Of a stretch of 61,934 nt of DNA, positions 9,664 through 19,525 are shown piece after piece. Both the position numbers and the translations under genes were made by a program. The DNA is from an uncultured Dokdonia sp. (GTDB taxonomy: Bacteria; Bacteroidota; Bacteroidia; Flavobacteriales; Flavobacteriaceae): NCBI RefSeq assembly GCF_947492815.1, contig NZ_CANLOB010000030.1, forward strand, positions 1-61,934. The letters run 5' to 3'. Below the pieces are notes generated by a model. The model searched no databases and had not been told where the DNA came from. It was given only the letters and a program-made list of their open reading frames with translations. Position 1 is the stretch's first letter; every line of letters starts with the position of its first letter.

Positions 9664-10790
9664 TAGTCTAGTTTTAATTGATTTGTTGGATCAATAGCTA
9701 GTTTTGCCAAGCTAAGTAGTAATGTCAATACAAGAGCAATTAAAGTTGTTGAAAAAGCGACTCCTAATACCCCTGTAATACTAGAAATTGAAATGGCCTG
9801 ATCTAATCCAGAACCTGACCTAAAAATGATATCAGCATCAGACAGCGCATTACTTAATCCCCGAATAGTTCCAATAAAGCCAATAGCTGTTAAAGATGAA
9901 AAAATCCAATTGTAATAGTTGTAATAACTTCTGGTAGTCTTTTCATCTAAGTTTAGTTTGTTTGCAAATTTGCTTTTAATTATGAGAATAATAATTGCAA
10001 CAAAAAATAGGCAAATCATCACTACTTGCTCAATCCCTTTTATCCATTCTTTTATCTGAACCGCACTTTTCACTTCTAGATCGTCTGAAACTGATAAGAG
10101 AATTTGAAAACATAAATCCTTAATTTGATTATATTCTTCTTGAGGTTCAAGAGTTGAATTTGAAATAGCATTAGGAACTTCTGAAAATACTTTCTCTGCA
10201 CCATAATGATAGAATAATCTATTTAAGACGGCATGATTTACTCCAACAGAAGAATTACTTATCTCGTTGTACGTCTCACCTCCTGGAGCACTACGTAGAT
10301 AATCATCATATGCTTTCAACGCATTTTTCTTTTCAGACAAAACGGCTACTATATATTGTTTTATCTGACGTTTAGCAATAGAATCTGTTCCATTGGAGCT
10401 TTTACCAATAGATTGTAATAATTCTATTAAAACATCGAGAGAGTTACTATTTCTAATATCATTTGAATTTGATATTGTTTTATTAAAATGGTCACTTATA
10501 CGCTTACTAACATCTACCGTAGATAAATCATCATCTATCACATTAGCAGCACTTAATATACGCCAAGTTAGAACTGGATTTTGCCCTTCTTTCATTTTAG
10601 ATAATCGCTCCTCAGATTGAATGGCACCACTTAATGAAGGATCTTTTTCGAATGTCTGAGATAAAAAATTACTTTCAAGCATTCTAGTCTGAATAGACGA
10701 ATAGACTATTTCAAGAATAGCAAAATACGTTAATATACCTATTACAGTTCCTGTAATTATGAGAACAATGGGTCTGCCTAGTTTTTTCAT
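9663..10790 (-). CDS. MotA/TolQ/ExbB-like proton-channel subunit
   Basis: 375 residues, four predicted transmembrane helices: about 8-29, 255-272, 294-313 and 336-362. The last two carry the MotA/TolQ/ExbB signature: GFIGTIRGLSNAL (304-316), then ISSITGVLGVAFSTTLIALVL (335-355, residues small and Thr-rich). Unlike ExbB, TolQ or MotA, a soluble domain of about 220 residues sits between helices 1 and 2, on the side opposite the C-terminal hairpin if helix 1 spans the membrane. It is the first gene of the operon; the next gene starts within its stop codon (TAATG). Predicted role: use proton flow, with the two Asp-bearing subunits, to move or energise the exported giant protein. Family assignment is fairly sure; the driven process is unknown. 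Confidence 0.75.
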   Translation of the reverse strand: MKKLGRPIVLIITGTVIGILTYFAILEIVYSSIQTRMLESNFLSQTFEKDPSLSGAIQSEERLSKMKEGQNPVLTWRILSAANVIDDDLSTVDVSKRISDHFNKTISNSNDIRNSNSLDVLIELLQSIGKSSNGTDSIAKRQIKQYIVAVLSEKKNALKAYDDYLRSAPGGETYNEISNSSVGVNHAVLNRLFYHYGAEKVFSEVPNAISNSTLEPQEEYNQIKDLCFQILLSVSDDLEVKSAVQIKEWIKGIEQVVMICLFFVAIIILIIKSKFANKLNLDEKTTRSYYNYYNWIFSSLTAIGFIGTIRGLSNALSDADIIFRSGSGLDQAISISSITGVLGVAFSTTLIALVLTLLLSLAKLAIDPTNQLKLD

Positions 10791-10967
10791 GTGTACGTCT
10801 GTGTTATTTTCATCTTAATATTCATTCAATATAAAAATTAATGAATAAGTTATAAATTTAAAATGAACTGCAACTTCTTGTAATACCCCTTACTAGGTAT
10901 TTTAGTTTTCGTAACAAGTCTGACCCTTTTTCATTATATTTTGATTCCCAAATCTATACAACCCCCT

Positions 10968-11882
10968 ATGAAAAATAGTATTCTATATTTTCTAATCTTT
11001 CTAATTACCTTTTCTTCTTGTGAATCTGAACAAGATGAATTCATTCCACAAGAAGATGCTATTACAGAAATAACACCTCCAGCAGAAGCAGATCCCACTA
11101 TTATCTCGGAATGTCATATCATTTCTGATAATTAAACCGTACGTGCGTATTATTTTAATACTGATGGTAATTTATCCAAATACCGTGATGTAGCAGATGA
11201 CTTTGAAACTAATTTTGAATTAGACGAGGATTTAAAGATAACAACCATTACAAAAAAAGATATGGTTGGAAATACTATAGAAGTATTACAAAATATTACA
11301 TATGATCCTAATGGTAAGATATCTCAGATCAATGATAGGACATTTTTTTACAACACAGAAGAAAACAGCTATTATGAAGATAGTGAGTATATGTAAGACG
11401 GGGTGCTCTTAAATACTGAAGAGGATGTATATTATTTGAAGTATTATTATATAGAAGGGAATCCAATGCTTCAATATTGTCATACTATCACAGAAGTAGA
11501 AGGTGATGTTTTTAATGAATATTGTCATGAAGATTTAGGTTAGACTACAGGTTTTTACAATGCAAATCTTGCATCTGTATTTCCTCATTATTATCTATAT
11601 ATTCGTGATGATCAAAGAAATCCGTTGTTTTGAGCTACAAACCTTAAAGACATTGTTGCCTTCATCCCTGAATTGAGGCAAGATATGAACCGTTTTTATA
11701 TCTTCTTTTCTGAGAATAACCGAATTCAGATAAACGATTCTGGAGGACCACCAGACGAATGGTTTAATGACTATGAGTTTGATGAATATAATTTACCAAC
11801 ACATAGAAATTCATGTTATTTTTATGCAGGAGAACAAGTAGGAGAAATACAGTTATCAGCCATTTATTATCAAGAAGAATAA
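10968..11882 (+). pseudogene. lipoprotein gene killed by four in-frame stops
   Basis: One continuous frame of about 304 codons can be followed from ATG 10968 to TAA 11880-11882. It is broken by TAA (11133-11135), TAA (11394-11396), TAG (11541-11543) and TGA (11631-11633), with no frameshift. The start has a signal peptide and lipobox (FSSC, followed by acidic residues), as in outer-membrane lipoproteins of this group. The remains show strands with YDPNGKI and NTDGNLSKY, a pattern common in short Bacteroidota surface lipoproteins. All three stop types occur, so recoding is unlikely. The preserved frame suggests recent loss or point-mutation decay. It ends 4 bp before the convergent gene. Confidence 0.8.
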
Positions 11883-11886
11883 ATGA

Positions 11887-13626
11887 TTATCTACGTAAAG
11901 CAAAATGTCCTACCAAGACAGTATTACTCAATGTAGACGCTTTATACCAAAACCCAGCATCTAATAGACGTCTGCCGTTAAAAGTTCCGTCCCAGCCAAT
12001 ACTGCGAGGATTAAAGCTTGTAATACGTTTGCCATAACGATCATATATTTCTATAAATGTAATAGTCTCGCCATTTACAATGGTACCGCGTACTTGCCAG
12101 TAGTCATTAATACCATCGCCATTAGGAGTAAAGTATTTTGGAAACCCTAAATCAATATCAACATCAAGACGTTCAATGTCGATACCACAACCATTTCTAT
12201 CTCGTACAAACACCTCCACATCAGAGGTACCTAAATTGGTAAATACGGGACTATCCTGATACGGTCCTTCTGCCGAGACTACAGAGTATTCATAATTACC
12301 TATACCACTTACTTCCACATTAATACTTACATTTAAATTCTGTAGTGTAGGATTTAAAGATAGTATCACAGGGGCTTCTGAAAAATCAACAGTGAATGTA
12401 TGCGAACTATCACATATAATAACTCCTTCTTCTATAGGTACTTCTGAAATCACATCCAGTCGATAGGTTCCCGTTTCTGTAATGGTAACATCACGTGTAG
12501 AAGAAATTTCTAATTCCGTATCATTTACAAATTGAATCCAAGAAAATTCTTGACCTATACCATTATAATTTAATGTGAGTGGTCCTTCATTGGTACAGAA
12601 ACTATAACTCTCTTCTAAATTAATTTGAGGATTTAAATCAACAGTTTCTCCTGTAATGGGATCAAAATAGGGTCCACATCCTAAAGTAGTTGTGAAACAT
12701 GTTTGTAAACAATCTATAGCATCTCCTGCAGTATTATAGGGTGTGATCGTAACATAATATTTGATACCTTCTTCAAAGTCTACCACAAAGGTAGATGTTA
12801 CATTTCCAAAATCTATATCATCAACAACATCAGAGCTGTTAGGACTACTTCCAATGGTGAGCCTATATCCATCTGCATTTGCAACAGGAAACCACGTAAG
12901 TAAGGGCGTTAATGCCACATTATCTTCTCCATTAGATGGGGAACTAAGCGTCGTACAATCTGGTACTTCAGAAGCAGTAATTAAGGTGGTAAACGAACTA
13001 TCATTAGCACACCCCATAGCCTCTCCTATAGCATTGCGAGGGGTTATACTTACATAATGTAGCGTTCCATCTGCTAGTGGTGTAACTACTTGAAAAGAGA
13101 GTCCTCCATTTGGAATTAACTGATTTGCTATGACATCATTACCTCCTAATGTAGTACCCAAATTTAAAATATATTCTGTAGCTCTAGGAGCATAACTCCA
13201 TGTAATAAGCGGTGTTAAGGACACATCTACTGTTCCATCTAGCGGACTTGTAATGGTATTACAACCTGGCAAGGTTGTAATAGTAGCAGTCGTAAATGTT
13301 TGTGAATTACAAATAGTAGTAGGATCTGGATCGGCGGGATCTTCCCTTAGTGCTATTTCAATGGTATAGCTCTCATTTTCTGGCCACCCCATAGCAGGTA
13401 TATAAGACGTTTGAGAAGGGGTTCTTTGTATTGTAGATGAGATTCCATCAGCATCTATAAGGGTAAGAACATATCCCCCAGCTACGCCTTCATCTGTCCA
13501 GGTTACAGGATCTTCTACAGGTAACACGTTAGGACTTGTCAGTATGGCACAATCTTGCGCTTTCGCGAAAGCGGAAACAACAAGCAACCCAATAAACAAT
13601 CCTGTTTTTTTTAGTATGTAGCTCAA
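11887..13626 (-). CDS. T9SS type B sorting domain (gliding-associated C-terminal) surface protein
   Basis: 579 residues. A signal peptide (about 1-23) ends in SAFAKAQ, where the codons are formed by the 16-bp palindrome at 13558-13573. Three tandem fibronectin-III-like repeats follow (about 25-110, 115-210 and 215-310), each with a TSP/SSP-x-G start and an LTPL-x-TW core. A PKD- or Ig-like region lies at about 320-480. The last 85 or so residues are the CHU_C/type B sorting module: FPKYFTPNGDGINDYW, then YDRYGKRI and the terminal beta strands. It should be exported by Sec and then by the type IX system to the cell surface or medium. Substrate or partner is unknown. It is a single gene with its own upstream spacer. 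Confidence 0.9.
   Translation of the reverse strand: MSYILKKTGLFIGLLVVSAFAKAQDCAILTSPNVLPVEDPVTWTDEGVAGGYVLTLIDADGISSTIQRTPSQTSYIPAMGWPENESYTIEIALREDPADPDPTTICNSQTFTTATITTLPGCNTITSPLDGTVDVSLTPLITWSYAPRATEYILNLGTTLGGNDVIANQLIPNGGLSFQVVTPLADGTLHYVSITPRNAIGEAMGCANDSSFTTLITASEVPDCTTLSSPSNGEDNVALTPLLTWFPVANADGYRLTIGSSPNSSDVVDDIDFGNVTSTFVVDFEEGIKYYVTITPYNTAGDAIDCLQTCFTTTLGCGPYFDPITGETVDLNPQINLEESYSFCTNEGPLTLNYNGIGQEFSWIQFVNDTELEISSTRDVTITETGTYRLDVISEVPIEEGVIICDSSHTFTVDFSEAPVILSLNPTLQNLNVSINVEVSGIGNYEYSVVSAEGPYQDSPVFTNLGTSDVEVFVRDRNGCGIDIERLDVDIDLGFPKYFTPNGDGINDYWQVRGTIVNGETITFIEIYDRYGKRITSFNPRSIGWDGTFNGRRLLDAGFWYKASTLSNTVLVGHFALRR
13558..13573. repeat. TTTCGCGAAA palindrome, 16 bp
   Basis: CGCTTTCGCGAAAGCG, perfect, inside the signal-peptide codons (AFAKA) of the T9SS protein. 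Confidence 0.85.
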
Positions 13627-13836
13627 CGTAGAAATACCTGCAATTTTTAGTTAAATATAATTCAAAACTACCATAAACACTATAACTTTAACAGCCATTT
13701 TAAAAACGTGTCTTCACATAATCTTATAAAAAACTGCTATTACAATAGTAAAAATAGCTACAGAAAATTATTCATGTATTTATCAATTTTTCTTATTTCT
13801 ATCAGAAAAAAAAAGAATAGCTATGTAGTTTTAATA

Positions 13837-14343
13837 CTAGGTGATGGGTTTTACAAAAGCCTCATTAACAATTAACACAATAATAAACAGCAACATAAGA
13901 ATCCAAATACCTTTAGTCGGCTGATACTTTTTGATAAATGATTTATGTAATAACATACCCCCTATCGCAAGAAAAAGAATAATCAATACACCATAAAAAA
14001 TCAGGTATGAACTATCAGTACTTACATATTCATAACCTTTGACAAATCGCCCAAATAAATTTATGAGTAGTAATATTGCGCTAAAAAATGACATGATAAT
14101 GCTTCCAATCCATCCAATTTTTTTGCGCATCATAAGAAGAATTCCTGATACAAAAAGCACTATTGAAGCGATAAAGTTATAATTATAGAGTACTTTTAAT
14201 AAAGAGATCTCTTCCCAAGATACACCAACTTTATTATAGACAAACAAAAAACCAATAGATGCTTCATAAAAAATAACACAACCGAATATGACAAGAAGGC
14301 TTCCAATGATAATTTCTACTATTTTTCTTTTTGAGTCTGTCAT
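13837..14343 (-). CDS. four-helix membrane protein of unknown function
   Basis: 168 residues, with predicted membrane helices at about 9-31, 50-70, 77-97 and 113-131 and a possible fifth at 146-162. It has a basic N terminus and no motif I recognise. It starts 23 bp after the stop of parC on the same strand, so it may be read from the parE-parC transcript, but nothing links it to topoisomerase function. Confidence 0.65.
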   Translation of the reverse strand: MTDSKRKIVEIIIGSLLVIFGCVIFYEASIGFLFVYNKVGVSWEEISLLKVLYNYNFIASIVLFVSGILLMMRKKIGWIGSIIMSFFSAILLLINLFGRFVKGYEYVSTDSSYLIFYGVLIILFLAIGGMLLHKSFIKKYQPTKGIWILMLLFIIVLIVNEAFVKPIT

Positions 14344-14366
14344 ACACTATCACATAGCTATTTATA

Positions 14367-17099
14367 TTAAAACAATGCTATTTGCCCTTCATCATCATCG
14401 TCTAGATCTTCTCCATTTTCATTTTTAGAAGTCTTATTTTCTGATGTCGAAGCCTCTTTTTGAGGTGTTGGAGTTGTTTCTGAAGGGGTAGCAGCAACCG
14501 TTTCTTCTCCTACGACTTCCAGCTCTTCTTTAGGAGTTACTACAGGAGCTTCATACGGTAATGATTCTAACCAATTAAGTTGTTTTAATTTTTGAGGATA
14601 CAATTGATTTCCAAGAGCGTTAATCCCTTTTACAGCAATAAAATCTTCCATACTCACAGATTCATTCTCCTTTTGATCTTTACCTCGTTCTTTGTAAAAT
14701 ACTAACTCGGCAACAGGTCTATGATCTGTTGAAACCAATTCCAACTGACTATTATCATGATCAGATATAAACGTTTCTGGCTTTTCTGGATTTTCTATTA
14801 AAAAACGTTTTCCATAATAACGTTCTTTCTCACCATCCCAGTAAATCGCTGTGATGGGTTTTTCTGGTTCCCATTTTTCAAGAACAATCATATCACTATC
14901 AAAATGTGCGGTTACCTCTGGAACAATGGTACGTGCATTTCCGTGCTGATTGATAATCAATAATCGATCTTCAGATCTAAACTCTCCGAGAAGTTCTCCT
15001 CTTTCATCTACATTGAGACGTTGTACGGTTTCATCAAACCATATTTTACGAGGTTTAAGTGTAGACAACCCTTTTTCCTTAAGCTCAACAGACTTAACAA
15101 TGTGTTTGGTTACAATATTTCCTCTAGAGGCACGCCCTTTAATTAAGATATCTGCTAGATCAATTTCCAATCGAAGTTTTTTGACACTTGCCACCGCTCT
15201 TAAGTATACGGTTAGTAGTTCTGCTTCTCCATTTGGATTTGCTGTAAAATAATACATGATAGAGCCTTTCTTTCCATTAGTAAGGTCATACTCTTTATCA
15301 CGTGTAATCGAAGTAACATTAAAACGTTTTACATAGGTAGCACCACCTGTGCCATCTTTATAAATCATATTATAAGTAGTACGCTTATCCTTTTTCTTAA
15401 AGACCGCTACATGAATAATATCTTTTCCTATAAAGGTTTTAGTTCCTACGCGTGTGACCATCATTTTACCTTCTTTGGTAAAGACAATGATATCATCTAT
15501 ATCAGAACAATCTGTTACATATTCATCACGTTTAAGTGAGGTTCCAATAAAACCTTCGGCTCTGTTTACGTACAGTTTTGTATTACGAAGTACTACTTTT
15601 GTTGCTTGAATATCATCAAAGATTCTAATCTCTGTTTTACGCTCTTTGCCTTTTCCATAGTCTTTCTTTAAACGCGTAAAGTAGTCTATAGCATATTCTG
15701 TAAGAAACTCAAGATGATGGTTTACTTGTGCTATTTGCTCTTCTAAGGCATCAATTTTTTGCTGTGCTTTATCAATATCAAATTTTGAGATACGTTTAAT
15801 TCGTATTTCTGTAAGACGTGTAATATCTTCTTCTGTCACTGGACGTTTTAAGTGTCCAATATGTGGTTTTAATCCTTTATCAATTGCTTTGATAACGCCT
15901 TCCCAAGTTTCTTCTTCTTCAATATCACGATAGATTCTATTTTCAATAAAAATACGTTCTAAAGAAGCATAATGCCATTGATTTTCAAATTCATTACGTT
16001 GTATTTCTAATTCTTGACGAAGTAATTCTTTGGTACGATCTGTACTGCGTTTCAGCATTTCTGTAACTCCCACAAACAATGGGCTATTATCCTCAATCAC
16101 ACATCCTAAAGGAGAGATAGAGGTCTCACAGTTTGTAAATGCATATAAGGCATCTATAGTTCTATCTGGTGAGATTCCTGAAGGCAGATGTACTAATATC
16201 TCTACATTTGCAGAGGTATTATCTTCTATTTTTTTAATTTTTATTTTTCCTTTATCATTTGCCTTTAAGATAGAATCTATCAGTGATCCTGTGGTTTGTC
16301 CAAAAGGGACTTCTGTAATCACAAGTGTATTCTTGTCTTGCTGAGAAATACGAGCTCTAACACGTACTTTTCCTCCACGCAAGCCATCATTATAGTTTGT
16401 AAAATCAGCAATACCTGCCGTTGCAAAATCTGGAAGTATTGTAAATCGTTTTTCTTTTAAATGTTTTATAGAAGCATCTATCAGCTCAATAAAGTTGTGT
16501 GGTAATACTTTGGTACTTAATCCTACTGCAATTCCTTCAGCTCCTTGTGCCAGCAATAATGGAAACATCACTGGTAAATTAATCGGTTCTTTTTTACGGC
16601 CATCGTAAGATGCTTGCCATTCTGTAATCTTTGGGTTATACACTACATCAAGTGCAAACTTAGAAAGTCTCGCTTCTATATACCTGGAAGCTGCAGCACG
16701 ATCACCTGTGAGGATATTCCCCCAGTTTCCTTGTGTATCTATAAGTAGATCTTTTTGACCAATCCCTACCATCGCATCACCAATACTTGCATCTCCATGA
16801 GGATGATATTGCATCGTATGCCCTACTACATTTGCCACTTTATTATAGCGACCATCATCTAGCTCTTTAAGCGCATGCATGATACGACGCTGTACAGGCT
16901 TAAACCCATCTTCTATAGCTGGAACTGCACGTTCTAGAATTACATAAGATGCATAATCTAGAAACCAATCTTGAAACATTCCTGAAACTCGAGTAATCGT
17001 TTCTCCGCTAGACTCCATACCTTCTACAGGCTGCATGTCTTCAGATTGCATGTCTTCGTTTAACTCTTCGTCGTTATGCTCGTTTATTTCTTCACTCAT
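14367..17099 (-). CDS. parC: DNA topoisomerase IV subunit A
   Basis: 910 residues. The DNA-breakage/reunion core of type IIA topoisomerases is clear: GFKPVQRRIMHAL (65-77), HPHGDASIGDAM (99-110) and the active-site Tyr140 in AASRYIEARL. The C-terminal part (about 500-800) is a degenerate beta-propeller, and the extreme C terminus is an acidic Ser/Thr/Glu tail of about 60 residues, usual for this phylum. With ParE it decatenates daughter chromosomes. It lies 59 bp after parE on the same strand. ParC rather than GyrA is chosen from the partner type and the absence of a canonical GyrA box. Confidence 0.93.
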   Translation of the reverse strand: MSEEINEHNDEELNEDMQSEDMQPVEGMESSGETITRVSGMFQDWFLDYASYVILERAVPAIEDGFKPVQRRIMHALKELDDGRYNKVANVVGHTMQYHPHGDASIGDAMVGIGQKDLLIDTQGNWGNILTGDRAAASRYIEARLSKFALDVVYNPKITEWQASYDGRKKEPINLPVMFPLLLAQGAEGIAVGLSTKVLPHNFIELIDASIKHLKEKRFTILPDFATAGIADFTNYNDGLRGGKVRVRARISQQDKNTLVITEVPFGQTTGSLIDSILKANDKGKIKIKKIEDNTSANVEILVHLPSGISPDRTIDALYAFTNCETSISPLGCVIEDNSPLFVGVTEMLKRSTDRTKELLRQELEIQRNEFENQWHYASLERIFIENRIYRDIEEEETWEGVIKAIDKGLKPHIGHLKRPVTEEDITRLTEIRIKRISKFDIDKAQQKIDALEEQIAQVNHHLEFLTEYAIDYFTRLKKDYGKGKERKTEIRIFDDIQATKVVLRNTKLYVNRAEGFIGTSLKRDEYVTDCSDIDDIIVFTKEGKMMVTRVGTKTFIGKDIIHVAVFKKKDKRTTYNMIYKDGTGGATYVKRFNVTSITRDKEYDLTNGKKGSIMYYFTANPNGEAELLTVYLRAVASVKKLRLEIDLADILIKGRASRGNIVTKHIVKSVELKEKGLSTLKPRKIWFDETVQRLNVDERGELLGEFRSEDRLLIINQHGNARTIVPEVTAHFDSDMIVLEKWEPEKPITAIYWDGEKERYYGKRFLIENPEKPETFISDHDNSQLELVSTDHRPVAELVFYKERGKDQKENESVSMEDFIAVKGINALGNQLYPQKLKQLNWLESLPYEAPVVTPKEELEVVGEETVAATPSETTPTPQKEASTSENKTSKNENGEDLDDDDEGQIALF

Positions 17100-17158
17100 T
17101 GGGCAATAAAGTGCATTAGTTAATTATAATATTAGGCAAATAAGTATATCTATATTTG

Positions 17159-19015
17159 TTAGAGTTCATCTACTCTATCTAATTCTACTTTTAGATTTTC
17201 AATAATAAATTTCTGACGATCTGGTGTATTTTTCCCCATATAGAACGAAAGCAACTCTTCAATCATTAGGGCTTTATCTAACATTACAGGAGCAAGACGT
17301 ATATCTTCTCCTATAAAGAATTGAAATTCATCTGGAGAGATTTCTCCAAGTCCCTTAAATCGTGTTATCTCAGGTTTTGCTCCTAGTTTAGCCATCGCAT
17401 CTTGACGTTCTTGCTCACTATAACAGTAAATCGTTTCTTTCTTATTACGAACTCTAAACAAGGGGGTTTCTAAAATATACAAGTGCCCTTCTTTGATAAG
17501 CTCAGGAAAAAACTGTAAAAAGAAGGTTATTAATAATAATCTAATATGCATTCCGTCGACATCGGCATCTGTAGCAATTACAATATTATTATAACGTAAA
17601 TCTTCTATTGATTCTTCTATATTAAGTGCTGCTTGCAGAAGATTAAACTCTTCATTTTCATACACAATCTTCTTGGTTAACCCATAACTGTTTAAGGGTT
17701 TCCCTTTTAAACTAAAAACAGCTTGTGTGTTTACATCACGTGACTTAGTAATCGATCCACTTGCCGAGTCTCCCTCTGTAATAAACAGTGTTGTTTCCAG
17801 ATTACGTTCTTTCTTACTATCGGTAAGATGAATACGGCAATCTCGTAATTTCTTATTATGTAGATTTGCTTTTTTAGCACGTTCTTTAGCAAGTTTACGT
17901 ATACCAGAAAGGTCTTTACGCTCGCGTTCTGCTTGTAGAATTTTTCGTTGTAAAGCATCAGCAACTTCTGTATTTTTATGAAGAAAGTTATCTAATGATC
18001 GTTTTAAAAAGTCATTGATATATGTTCGTACAGTAGGCAAATCTCCTCCCATATCCGTACTTCCCAATTTTGTTTTTGTTTGGGATTCAAATACAGGTTC
18101 CATCACCTTGATACTTATTGCAGATACAATAGATTTACGTATATCTGAAGCGTCATATGTTTTATTATAAAATTCGCGTATGGTTCTTACAATGCTTTCG
18201 CGAAAAGCTGCCTGGTGTGTTCCTCCTTGTGTAGTATTTTGACCGTTTACAAAAGAGTGGTACTCTTCTGAATATTGTGAGCGACTATGTGTAATCGCTA
18301 CTTCAATATCATCTCCTTTCAAATGAATAATAGGGTATAAACGATCTCCTTCTGCAATACTTTCTGAGAGAAGATCTTTTAATCCATTTTCAGAAAAATA
18401 CTTTTCCCCATTAAAAACAATTGTTAATCCAGGATTCAGATACACATAGTTTTTAATAAGACGTTCTACATACTCACTACGAAATTTATAGTTTTTAAAG
18501 ATACTCTCATCTGGAATGAAAGAAACTTTTGTTCCTCTTCTGCGTGAAGTCTCATCAAGATTTTCCTGATTAGTCAATTCACCACGTTCAAATTCTGCTG
18601 AAGCCGACTTACCATCACGTGTAGATTCTACCCTAAAATAATTGGATAATGCATTTACTGCTTTGGTACCAACTCCATTCAATCCAACAGATTTCTTAAA
18701 TGCACGAGAATCATATTTACCTCCCGTATTCATTTTAGAGACCACATCTACTACTTTTCCAAGAGGAATTCCCCTTCCGTAATCACGTACGATTACTTTA
18801 TCACCTTGAATGGAAATTTCGATGGTTTTTCCAGCGCCCATTACAAACTCATCGATACAGTTATCTAGTACTTCTTTTACTAGAATATAAATACCGTCAT
18901 CTGCGCTAGAACCGTCACCAAGTTTTCCAATATACATTCCTGGTCGCATACGAATATGCTCCTTCCAGTCAAGCGATCGTATATTATCCTCGTTATATTG
19001 TGTTTCTTTCGTCAT
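17159..19015 (-). CDS. parE: DNA topoisomerase IV subunit B
   Basis: 618 residues, full length for ParE. The GHKL ATPase motifs are present: EVLDNCIDE (48-56), DYGRGIP and the GLNGVGTKAVNAL lid. So are the transducer and the TOPRIM motif FITEGDSASGS with its DADVDGMHIR acidic cluster. It forms the ATP-driven half of topoisomerase IV with ParC, encoded 59 bp downstream. A TTTCGCGAAA core at 18196-18205 is read as AFRES in the transducer region. Confidence 0.93.
   Translation of the reverse strand: MTKETQYNEDNIRSLDWKEHIRMRPGMYIGKLGDGSSADDGIYILVKEVLDNCIDEFVMGAGKTIEISIQGDKVIVRDYGRGIPLGKVVDVVSKMNTGGKYDSRAFKKSVGLNGVGTKAVNALSNYFRVESTRDGKSASAEFERGELTNQENLDETSRRRGTKVSFIPDESIFKNYKFRSEYVERLIKNYVYLNPGLTIVFNGEKYFSENGLKDLLSESIAEGDRLYPIIHLKGDDIEVAITHSRSQYSEEYHSFVNGQNTTQGGTHQAAFRESIVRTIREFYNKTYDASDIRKSIVSAISIKVMEPVFESQTKTKLGSTDMGGDLPTVRTYINDFLKRSLDNFLHKNTEVADALQRKILQAERERKDLSGIRKLAKERAKKANLHNKKLRDCRIHLTDSKKERNLETTLFITEGDSASGSITKSRDVNTQAVFSLKGKPLNSYGLTKKIVYENEEFNLLQAALNIEESIEDLRYNNIVIATDADVDGMHIRLLLITFFLQFFPELIKEGHLYILETPLFRVRNKKETIYCYSEQERQDAMAKLGAKPEITRFKGLGEISPDEFQFFIGEDIRLAPVMLDKALMIEELLSFYMGKNTPDRQKFIIENLKVELDRVDEL
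18196..18205. repeat. TTTCGCGAAA core, one arm shifted
   Basis: GCTTTCGCGAAAAGC: the right arm carries one extra A. Inside parE, read FRES. Confidence 0.65.
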
Positions 19016-19525
19016 AATTATAGGTAGAATGGCTAATATAAGACATCATAAGCGCTTATAAAACCTGACAAAAGAGAAGTAATCAACAATTTTATGCTCA
19101 TAACTGTTGATTGTTTTTAATGTATTATAAATATTGATTTTACAGGTTTGATTTTCACATAAAAATCCCGCTCTAAAGCGGGATAAATAAATCACAATAC
19201 TGTAGCTTGATTTTATGATAATCACATCATATAAATTCCCCAAGAAGTTAGTTAGTTACAAATCATTAACACACTTAAACCCCAAATTCAAGTGTTCCAC
19301 TTTTAATAAACTTCCCCAAATCTTTTATGGTCCTACTTGTAATTAAACAACCATATAACGATTATATAAGTTTACATGAATTCTTGAGGAATTATCATAC
19401 TACTAAAAACCCCTATAGTTATGATGATATAAATGTAATGATCAATTAAGTATCTATTGAAAAAACGATATATACAATGTATATACAAGACTAAAAAAAG
19501 TACCTATACAATCTATATACAATTC
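19016..19525. other. 510-bp spacer upstream of parE
   Basis: No credible gene. It holds a minus-strand terminator at 19161-19184 that fits the gene ending at 19526. Near 19468-19521 there are two imperfect direct repeats containing ATAC and TATATACAA. The parE promoter presumably lies in 19020-19150. Confidence 0.5.
19161..19184 (-). terminator. intrinsic terminator (minus strand)
   Basis: Perfect 8-bp GC-rich stem ATCCCGCT/AGCGGGAT (19165-19172 and 19177-19184) with a 4-nt loop. Read on the minus strand it is followed by TTTTT. It lies about 340 bp after the stop of the TPR/HTH gene. Confidence 0.7.

Noticed and set aside
2011..10790. Zorya-type anti-phage system
   Set aside because: Zorya needs cytoplasmic ZorC/ZorD/ZorE-type proteins; here the partners are exported proteins. 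Only the channel family is shared.
11133..11633. Stop-codon recoding (selenocysteine or alternative code) in the lipoprotein gene
   Set aside because: All three stop types occur in one frame, no recoding hairpin is evident, and neighbouring genes use normal stops.
17731..17964. 77-codon same-strand open frame inside parE
   Set aside because: Out-of-frame overlap in a conserved TOPRIM region, no recognisable product.
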